The notes below the pieces were generated by a model that was not told where the DNA came from, did not search any database, and saw only the letters and a program-made list of their open reading frames with translations. 16,423 nt of DNA from NCBI GenBank assembly GCA_050734185.1, contig JBOHUE010000110.1, positions 1 through 16,423 on the forward strand, written 5' to 3'. Source of the DNA: JAFALX01 sp050734185 (lineage in GTDB: Bacteria; Chloroflexota; Dormibacteria; Aeolococcales; Aeolococcaceae). A program made the translations under genes and the position numbers. Positions 6,881 through 12,533 of the stretch are shown one piece after another (within the stretch, counting starts at the first letter, position 1; each line of letters opens with the position of its first letter).

Positions 6881-6912
6881 GCCGCGCCGGAGGGCTCGGC
6901 GCTCCGAGCGCC
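6874..6912 (+). promoter_or_regulatory. Likely expression platform of the TPP riboswitch
   Basis: GGAGCGC (6874-6880), which includes the 3' strand of the aptamer closing helix, is perfectly complementary to GCGCTCC (6899-6905). The latter also sits in a second possible hairpin, GGCGCT-CCG-AGCGCC (6898-6912). The two structures exclude each other, as in a switch. There is no U-run after the hairpin, so control of translation (CTCC at 6902-6905 could pair with GGAG of the ribosome-binding site at 6923-6926) fits better than termination. This is my base-pairing by eye and not a folding calculation. Confidence 0.45.
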
Positions 6913-6932
6913 ATACGCGCAGGGAGGCCGTG

Positions 6933-8591
6933 ATGAGCAAGGTGTACGTCGAGGGATCTCGACCCGACATCCGCGTGCCGTTCGTGGAGGTGCCACAGTC
7001 GCCGACGGAGAGCGCGGGCGGCCAGATCGTCAACCCTCCGCTGCAGCGCTACGACACAAGCGGCCCGCACGGTGATCCGGCGGCGCGCATCGCGGTCGAG
7101 GACGGGCTGCCGCCGCTGCGGCATCGCTGGATCGTCGAGCGCGACGATGTCGAGCTCGTGCGCGACTCCGGTCGCGCCGTGCTTCGTGCACGCGACTCCG
7201 CGGCGGTCACGCAGCTGCACTACGCGCGGCGCGGCACGGTCACAGCGGAGATGGAGTTCATCGCCATCCGTGAGGGCGTGACACCGGAGCTCGTCCGCGA
7301 CGAGGTGGCACAGGGTCGCGCGATCATCCCGGTCAACGTCAACCATCCCGAGTCGGAGCCGATGATCATCGGCTCGAAGTTCCTGGTGAAGGTGAACGCG
7401 AACATCGGGAACTCCGCCGTGGTGTCGTCCATCGAGGACGAGGTGGACAAGATGCGCTGGGCCACGCGCTGGGGCGCCGACACGATCATGGACCTGTCCA
7501 CGGGCCGCGACATCCACCGCACGCGCGAGTGGATCATCCGCAACTCGCCCGTTCCAGTCGGAACTGTCCCGATCTACCAGGCGCTGGAGAAGGTGAACGG
7601 CAGGGCCGAGGACCTCAGCTGGGACGTGTACCGAGAGACGATCATCGAGCAGGCCGAGCAGGGCGTCGACTACTTCACCGTTCATGCGGGCGTGCTGTTG
7701 CGCTTCGTGCCGCTGACCGCGTCGCGCATCACCGGCATCGTGTCGCGCGGCGGCTCGATCATGGCGGCGTGGTGTCTGGCGCACCACGAGGAGAGCTTCC
7801 TGTACACACACTTCGAGGAGCTCTGCGAGATCCTGCGCGCCTACGACGTCGCGTTCTCCCTCGGTGACGGGCTGCGCCCGGGGTGCATCGCCGATGCCAA
7901 CGACGCGGCGCAATTCGCCGAGTTGCGCACGCTCGGCGAGCTCACGGAGATCGCGTGGCGCCACGACGTGCAGGTGATGATCGAGGGGCCCGGGCACGTG
8001 CCGATGCACAAGATCAAGGAGAACGTCGACCTGCAGATGGCCGTGTGTCACGAGGCGCCCTTCTACACGCTGGGCCCGCTCACCACGGACATCGCCCCCG
8101 GCTACGACCACATCACGTCGGCCATCGGCGCCGCGATGATCGGCTGGTATGGCACGGCGATGCTTTGCTACGTGACGCCCAAGGAACACCTCGGGCTCCC
8201 CGACCGGCAGGACGTGAAGGACGGCGTGATCGCGTACAAGATCGCGGCGCACGCCGCCGACCTCGCCAAGGGGCACCCGGGCGCGCAGGACTGGGACGAC
8301 GCGCTGTCGCGCGCGCGCTTCGAGTTCCGCGGGGAGGACCCGTTCAACCTGTCGCTCGATCCGGAGACGGCACGCTCGCTGCACGACGAGGCGCTGCCGG
8401 CTCACGGCGCGAAGACGGCGCACTTCTGCTCGATGTGCGGGCCGAAGTTCTGCAGCATGCGCATCACGCAGGACATCCGCGACCTCGCGGCGAGGGCCGG
8501 CGTCGACGAGGAGGAGGCGGTGCGCGCCGGGATGGAGGAAAAGGCCCGCGAGTTCCGTGAGCTCGGCTCGCAGATCCGGGTGCGCTCTTAG
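6933..8591 (+). CDS. thiC: Phosphomethylpyrimidine synthase ThiC, 552 aa
   Basis: ThiC is a radical-SAM enzyme that rearranges aminoimidazole ribotide into hydroxymethylpyrimidine phosphate, the pyrimidine half of thiamine. The C-terminal iron-sulfur motif of the ThiC type, Cx2Cx4C, is present at C499, C502 and C507 (CSMCGPKFC). The barrel carries highly conserved stretches such as EFIAIREG, SKFLVKVNANIGNSA, WGADTIMDLSTG and EGPGHVP. The length of 552 is that of the bacterial family. The ATG at 6933 is preferred over the GTG at 6930 because GGGAGG (6922-6927) stands at the better spacing of five bases. It is controlled by the TPP riboswitch upstream. No other thiamine gene is in the window, so it seems to be a single-gene transcription unit. 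Its stop shares bases with the stop of the convergent gene. Confidence 0.97.
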   Translation: MSKVYVEGSRPDIRVPFVEVPQSPTESAGGQIVNPPLQRYDTSGPHGDPAARIAVEDGLPPLRHRWIVERDDVELVRDSGRAVLRARDSAAVTQLHYARRGTVTAEMEFIAIREGVTPELVRDEVAQGRAIIPVNVNHPESEPMIIGSKFLVKVNANIGNSAVVSSIEDEVDKMRWATRWGADTIMDLSTGRDIHRTREWIIRNSPVPVGTVPIYQALEKVNGRAEDLSWDVYRETIIEQAEQGVDYFTVHAGVLLRFVPLTASRITGIVSRGGSIMAAWCLAHHEESFLYTHFEELCEILRAYDVAFSLGDGLRPGCIADANDAAQFAELRTLGELTEIAWRHDVQVMIEGPGHVPMHKIKENVDLQMAVCHEAPFYTLGPLTTDIAPGYDHITSAIGAAMIGWYGTAMLCYVTPKEHLGLPDRQDVKDGVIAYKIAAHAADLAKGHPGAQDWDDALSRARFEFRGEDPFNLSLDPETARSLHDEALPAHGAKTAHFCSMCGPKFCSMRITQDIRDLAARAGVDEEEAVRAGMEEKAREFRELGSQIRVRS

Positions 8592-8866
8592 GCCGGCCCT
8601 GCAGTGAGCTCGTCGACGATGCGCGCCGCCTCGGCGACGGCGGTGTCCTCCTCCAGCCCCGCAGCCACGCGCGCTGCCACGAAGCGACCCACGAGGTAGG
8701 TCGCCAGTGGCGCGTTCTGCCGCTCCGACGCGTGGGCGATGTCCCGCGCAGCGCGGAGCAGGGCGGCCCGTTGCTCGCGATCGGGCACGGGCAGCACCGG
8801 GTCGCCGATCGCCGCGGTCAGGCGAGCCGCAAGCCTGGTCAGGAGACTCGGATCAGGCGATTCCAT
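8588..8866 (-). CDS. DUF6457-like small protein, 92 aa
   Basis: This is a small helical protein. The layout, with a leading SLLTRLAARL helix, a central RAARDIAHASERQNAPLATYLVGRF stretch and a final acidic helix, resembles the DUF6457 domain. In actinobacteria that domain is often found beside or fused to MobA-type molybdenum-cofactor guanylyltransferases and formate dehydrogenase genes. I make the match from memory, not from a search. The DNA context agrees: the next gene is a molybdopterin oxidoreductase with FdhD, read in the other direction. No catalytic motif is visible and the molecular role is unknown. The start at 8866 has a TAGTTT (8888-8883, minus) that could be a -10 for a short leader. 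It overlaps the end of thiC by four bases. Confidence 0.7.
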   Translation of the reverse strand: MESPDPSLLTRLAARLTAAIGDPVLPVPDREQRAALLRAARDIAHASERQNAPLATYLVGRFVAARVAAGLEEDTAVAEAARIVDELTAGPA

Positions 8867-8871
8867 ACTGT
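8866..8871 (+). promoter_or_regulatory. Candidate -10 element for the fdhF-like/fdhD operon
   Basis: TACTGT fits TANNNT. A GAGACT at 8843-8848, seventeen bases upstream, resembles the -35 in its middle bases. Transcription would start near 8878 and give a leader of about 30 bases that contains the GGAG ribosome-binding site at 8898. This is a motif inference only. Confidence 0.35.
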
Positions 8872-8897
8872 GAGCACCGACAAACTATCCCTGACGC

Positions 8898-8901
8898 GGA
8901 G
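8898..8901 (+). promoter_or_regulatory. Ribosome-binding site deciding the GTG start at 8909
   Basis: GGAG stands seven bases before GTG 8909. Upstream in-frame starts at 8870 (GTG) and 8732 (ATG) either lack such a site or overlap the divergent gene. Confidence 0.5.
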
Positions 8902-8908
8902 CACTAGC

Positions 8909-11128
8909 GTGAAGCGTACGTCCGGTGTCCTTCCCTCCCACCTGGTCGGGCTGCGGCCCTTCGGGCTCGGTGAGCAGCGGCCCAACAACTACCTCGAGAT
9001 CTGGAAGGCGATGGTCGACAACCGCGACAGCGCGGGCCGCGCGCTGCGCATCCTCCGCGAAGGCGTCTGCGACGGCTGCTCTCTGGGCACCAGCGGCCTC
9101 CACGACTGGACGCTCGAGGGTATCCACCTCTGCAACGTCCGCCTGCGCCTGCTGCGGATGAACACGATGCCCGCGTTCGACCCGTCGCTGGCGGCGGACG
9201 CCGAGCGACTGCGCTCGATGTCCGGCGCGCAGCTGCGCGACATGGGGCGCATCCCCACGCCGATGGTGCGTCGCGCCGGCGAGCGCGGTTTCTCGCGCAT
9301 CGCGTGGGGCGATGCCATCGAGCTCGCCGCGCAACGGATCGCGGCGACATCGCCGCAGCGCTGCGGCTTCTACACGACGAGCCGCGGCATCCCCAACGAG
9401 ACGTACTACGCGGTGCAGAAGGCGGTGCGCGCGCTGGGCACGAACTCGATCGACAGCGCGGCGCGCGTCTGCCACGCACCGAGCACGGTGGCCCTGAAGG
9501 AGACGATCGGTGTCGGCGCCAGCACGTGCTCATACACGGACTGGATCGACAGTGACCTCATCGTCTTCATCGGGTCGAACATCGCAAACAACCAGCCGGT
9601 CGCGATGAAATATCTGCACCACGCGAAGAAGCGCGGTGTCCGAGTCGTCTCCGTGAACACGTACCGCGAGCCGGGCATGGAGCGCTATTGGGTGCCGTCG
9701 GCGCCGTCAAGCGCGCTGTTCGGCACGCGCATCACCGACCGCTTTCACATCATCAAGCCCGGCGGCGACGTCGCGTTCTTCAACGGCGTGGCCCGGGACA
9801 TCATCGACAACGGCTGGCACGACGAGCGCTTCGTCGCGGCGCACACAGGCGGGTTCGAGGAGCTCGCCGCGACGCTCCGCGCGCAGCCGTGGGAGCTCCT
9901 GGAGCGCGGCGCGGGAGTGCCGCGGGCCGAGATGCGGGAGCTCGCGTCGGCGCTGCGCGCCGCGACCCGCGCGATCTTTGTATGGAGCATGGGCGTCACG
10001 CAGCACCGCACCGGTGAGGACAACGTGCGCGCCATCTGCAACCTGGCGTTGCTTCTGGGTCAGGTGGGCCGCATCGGCACCGGGCTCATGCCGATCCGCG
10101 GCCATTCGGGCGTGCAGGGCGGCGCGGAAATGGGCGCGTACGCCACGGTGTTCCCCGGTGGGGCCGCGATCGGCGCGGCGAGCGCCGCGCATCTCGGCGA
10201 GCAGTGGGGTTTCGAGGTCTCGAGCGAGCCGGGCATGACGGCGCCGCGCATGATCGACGCGGCGCATCGAGGCGAGCTCGACGTGCTCCACTCGATCGGG
10301 GGCAACTTCCTCGATGTGCTGCCCGACCCCGGCTACGTCGAGGAGGCGCTCGGCCGCATCCCGCTGCGCGTCCACCACGACATCGTGCTCAGCTCGCAGA
10401 TGCTGGTCGATCCCGCCGATACGGTGCTCGTGCTCCCGGCGACGACGCGCTATGAGATCGCGGGCGGCGTCACCGAGACGAGCACCGAGCGGCGCGTGAT
10501 CTTCAGCCCGTGCATCGACGGCAGCCCGGTACGCGATGCGCGCGCAGAGGGCGAGGTGATGCTGGCGATCGCCGCCCGCGTGCGCCCGGAGGTCGCGGAT
10601 GCTCTCGGCTGCGACACCATGGATGCGATCCGCGAGGAGATCGCGCGCGTCGTCCCGGCGTACGACGGCATCCAGCACCTGCGCAGCGCGGGCGACCAGT
10701 TCCAGTACGGCGGACGGCTGCTGTGCCGCGACGGCGAGTTCCCGACCCCCGACGGCCGGGCGCGGTTCGCGCCGGTCACGCCCGTGATCACCGAGGTGCC
10801 CGACGGCGCGGTCCTCGTCACCACGCGTCGCGGCAAGCAGTTCAACAGCATGGTGCACGAGCGCCGCGATGCCATCACCGGCGCGGCGCGCGACTCCATC
10901 CTGATGAGCGACGAGGACATCACCCGCTTCGGCCTGCACGACGGGGACGCGGTCGTGCTGCGCAACAGCGTGGGCGAGATGCGCGGCCGCGTGTTCCGCG
11001 CGCGCGTGAAGCCCGGCTCGGCCCAGGTGCACTTCCCCGAGGGCAACGTGCTCATCGACCCGGGCAACCGAGCCCCGGAGTCCGATGTGCCGGACTACAA
11101 CGCGGTGGCCCAGGTGGTGCGCGCGTGA
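8909..11128 (+). CDS. YdeP/FdhF-like molybdopterin oxidoreductase (formate dehydrogenase-like), 739 aa
   Basis: This large molybdopterin-dependent oxidoreductase belongs to the DMSO-reductase superfamily, in the branch of E. coli YdeP and FdhF-type alpha-subunit homologues (TIGR01701). The N-terminal iron-sulfur region has C54 and C57 in CDGCSLGTSG and C75 in HLCNVRL. This is the family's own pattern and not the classical four-cysteine motif. C188 in ARVCHAPST is the probable molybdenum ligand, Cys in place of Sec. Moco-binding stretches include IVFIGSNIANNQPV, MPIRGHSGVQGG and the C-terminal domain with GNRAPESDVPDYNA. No transmembrane span or Tat signal is seen, so it is cytoplasmic. No iron-sulfur or quinone-coupling subunit gene adjoins it, so its electron partner is unknown. 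The substrate may be formate, but family members with proven activity are few. fdhD follows with a four-base overlap. Confidence 0.88.
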   Translation: MKRTSGVLPSHLVGLRPFGLGEQRPNNYLEIWKAMVDNRDSAGRALRILREGVCDGCSLGTSGLHDWTLEGIHLCNVRLRLLRMNTMPAFDPSLAADAERLRSMSGAQLRDMGRIPTPMVRRAGERGFSRIAWGDAIELAAQRIAATSPQRCGFYTTSRGIPNETYYAVQKAVRALGTNSIDSAARVCHAPSTVALKETIGVGASTCSYTDWIDSDLIVFIGSNIANNQPVAMKYLHHAKKRGVRVVSVNTYREPGMERYWVPSAPSSALFGTRITDRFHIIKPGGDVAFFNGVARDIIDNGWHDERFVAAHTGGFEELAATLRAQPWELLERGAGVPRAEMRELASALRAATRAIFVWSMGVTQHRTGEDNVRAICNLALLLGQVGRIGTGLMPIRGHSGVQGGAEMGAYATVFPGGAAIGAASAAHLGEQWGFEVSSEPGMTAPRMIDAAHRGELDVLHSIGGNFLDVLPDPGYVEEALGRIPLRVHHDIVLSSQMLVDPADTVLVLPATTRYEIAGGVTETSTERRVIFSPCIDGSPVRDARAEGEVMLAIAARVRPEVADALGCDTMDAIREEIARVVPAYDGIQHLRSAGDQFQYGGRLLCRDGEFPTPDGRARFAPVTPVITEVPDGAVLVTTRRGKQFNSMVHERRDAITGAARDSILMSDEDITRFGLHDGDAVVLRNSVGEMRGRVFRARVKPGSAQVHFPEGNVLIDPGNRAPESDVPDYNAVAQVVRA

Positions 11129-11949
11129 CCCGGTCGCACCGCGTCATGCAGGTGGAGGCCGGGGGGACTGTGCGCTGGGCCAGCGACCAGCTCACCGCCG
11201 AGGAGCCGCTCGAGATTCGCGTCAACGGCATCTCGATCTCGGTGACCATGCGGACGCCGGGCAGCGACTTCGATCTCGCCGCCGGCTTTCTGGTCACCGA
11301 AGGGCTCATCGCGGGGGCGGACGAGATCGTCTCGATGCGCATGTGCCCTGCCGCGTCGGCGCCCGACGGCGCGCTCAACGTCGTGGACATCGTGCTCCGC
11401 GGCGACACAGTGCAGCCCGCCGCCGTGCGCAACTTCTACATGACGTCGTCGTGCGGCATCTGCGGCAAGGCGAGCATCGACGCGGTGCGGACGCGGTCGC
11501 AATATTACGTGAGCGACGACCCGCTGCGCGTCGACGCGGCGCTCCTCGCCTCGCTGCCCGACGCGCTCCGTGGTGCGCAGCACGAGTTCGCCCGCACCGG
11601 CGGGCTCCATGCGGCCGGCCTGTTCGATGAGCACGGCGCGGTCGTGTGCGTGCGCGAGGACGTCGGCCGCCACAACGCGTTCGACAAGGTGATCGGCTGG
11701 GCGGCGACGCAGCACCGGCTGCCGCTGCGCTCTCACATCATCCTGGCGTCGGGGCGCGCCAGCTTCGAGCTGACGCAGAAGGCGCTGATGGCGGGACTCC
11801 CGATGCTCGCCGCGGTGTCGGCGCCGTCCGACCTTGCGGTCGCACTCGCGAACGAATCAGGGATGACCCTTGCCGGCTTTGTTCGTGGCGATCGCCTGAA
11901 CGTGTACTGCGGTCAGCAGCGCCTCACCCGCTCACCGGTGACGCCGTGA
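11125..11949 (+). CDS. fdhD: Formate dehydrogenase accessory sulfurtransferase FdhD, 274 aa
   Basis: FdhD passes sulfur from a cysteine desulfurase to the molybdenum cofactor of formate-dehydrogenase-type enzymes and is needed for their activity. The key CxxC motif is present in TSSCGICGKAS near residue 114, and the conserved EEPLEIRVNG, VTMRTPGSDFDLAAGFL, GLHAAGLF and EDVGRHNAFDKVIG stretches occur in the usual order. The ILASGRASFELTQKA segment near residue 208 is also typical. The start is GTG 11125, whose TGA overlap with the upstream stop (GTGA) implies translational coupling. The next in-frame ATG at 11146 is a possible alternative. Its last 26 bases overlap the convergent hemoglobin gene. 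The likely client is the preceding oxidoreductase. Confidence 0.95.
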   Translation: MTRSHRVMQVEAGGTVRWASDQLTAEEPLEIRVNGISISVTMRTPGSDFDLAAGFLVTEGLIAGADEIVSMRMCPAASAPDGALNVVDIVLRGDTVQPAAVRNFYMTSSCGICGKASIDAVRTRSQYYVSDDPLRVDAALLASLPDALRGAQHEFARTGGLHAAGLFDEHGAVVCVREDVGRHNAFDKVIGWAATQHRLPLRSHIILASGRASFELTQKALMAGLPMLAAVSAPSDLAVALANESGMTLAGFVRGDRLNVYCGQQRLTRSPVTP

Positions 11950-12301
11950 CGACCTGTGAACGCAGCGGCACGACCAGGGCGACCACCTGGTCGATCAAGC
12001 TCTGATCGACAGCCGCAACACGCAGCGACGCCACGAGGTGCGCCGCGACCTTGTCGAACTGGTCGTCGGTGATCCCCAGCCGGCTGTGCGCCATCGTGAG
12101 GTCGAACGGCGCCGGGGGTTGCGGGCCTCCCGTCGCGGCGGTGACGAACATCGCCTGGTGGCGCTTCAGCCGGTTCATGTCGACACCGTCGAATACCGAC
12201 CAGAGGGCTGAGTCGTTCAGCACGCGGTCGTAGAAGATGTCGACGACCGCGGCGACCGCTCCATCGCCACCGAGCTTCGCGAACAGCGTTTCTTCCGTCA
12301 T
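11924..12301 (-). CDS. glbN: Group I truncated hemoglobin, 125 aa
   Basis: This is a 2-on-2 globin of group I, the trHbN class. Tyr B10 lies in DIFYDRVL near residue 24, the QAMFVTAATGG stretch near residues 50-59 carries the E-helix and the Gly motif, and the proximal His F8 is in MAHSRLGI near residue 72. The terminal AVDQSLIDQVVALV helix also fits. In mycobacteria such globins oxidise nitric oxide to nitrate. Here the gene stands back to back with nirB, so a role in clearing nitric oxide formed during nitrite metabolism is a reasonable inference. The ATG at 12301 was chosen because AAGGAG (minus, 12314-12309) stands seven bases before it. No heme loading can be shown from sequence. Confidence 0.92.
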   Translation of the reverse strand: MTEETLFAKLGGDGAVAAVVDIFYDRVLNDSALWSVFDGVDMNRLKRHQAMFVTAATGGPQPPAPFDLTMAHSRLGITDDQFDKVAAHLVASLRVAAVDQSLIDQVVALVVPLRSQVVTASPVSG

Positions 12302-12423
12302 CGCGTCTCTCCTTCGCAATCTGCAGGCGCGGCCGCGCGCCCGTTGCCGCTCACGATGCCCGGCCTGCGACGACGCTCGCCATGGGCGGTGTGCACTGAG
12401 CACCAGTCCGCGCAGATGTGCAT
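12298..12423 (-). CDS. Possible 41-aa Cys/His mini-protein coupled to the globin gene
   Basis: An open frame starts at ATG 12423 and ends with a TGA that overlaps the globin ATG as ATGA. Its first residues, MHICADWCSVHTAHGE, show the spacing C-x3-C-x2-H-x2-H, which could bind a metal. The rest is Arg/Gly/Ala-rich and looks like ordinary translated GC-rich spacer. There is no upstream -10-like element or ribosome-binding site at the expected place. The clean cysteine/histidine spacing and the start-stop overlap are suggestive but could be chance. I do not recognise a family. Confidence 0.22.
   Translation of the reverse strand: MHICADWCSVHTAHGERRRRPGIVSGNGRAAAPADCEGETR
12309..12314 (-). promoter_or_regulatory. 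Ribosome-binding site of the truncated hemoglobin gene
   Basis: AAGGAG on the minus strand lies seven bases before the ATG at 12301. It is one of the few strong Shine-Dalgarno matches in the window and shows that this transcript, unlike several neighbours, has a leader. Confidence 0.6.
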
Positions 12424-12519
12424 CGCGCGCACCCGGCAGCTTCGCCGCGCCACTGCCCAAGGATGCGGGCCGCGCCCTTGTGCGCCGCGATCGAAGCCCT
12501 GCCGACCGGCGGCTGCCAC

Positions 12520-12525
12520 CGTAAT
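12520..12525 (+). promoter_or_regulatory. Candidate -10 element for the nirB operon
   Basis: CGTAAT lies exactly eight bases before the ATG at 12534, the same distance as at five other starts. No Shine-Dalgarno is present. It favours ATG 12534 over the GTG at 12528. No clear -35 is seen, nor a GlnR-type or NtrC-type operator, in the 230 bases between the globin and nirB. A short inverted repeat GTGC-ACTGA-GCAC at 12391-12403 is weak. Confidence 0.45.
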
Positions 12526-12533
12526 CGGTGCGC

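Noticed and set aside
6717..8423. Long open frame (568 codons) on the minus strand, antisense to thiC
   Set aside because: It is rich in Arg, Val, His and Asp with no recognisable motif, and it lies over a certain thiC gene with an intact Fe-S motif. Such frames are common shadows in very GC-rich DNA.
9707..11032. Minus-strand open frame of 441 codons over the molybdopterin oxidoreductase gene
   Set aside because: It is dominated by Arg, His, Ala and Asp with no family resemblance. The plus-strand protein has clear family motifs throughout.
12391..12403. Inverted repeat GTGC-ACTGA-GCAC in the globin-nirB spacer as a regulator site
   Set aside because: Four-base arms are expected by chance and it matches no operator that I know. 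It was not listed as a site.
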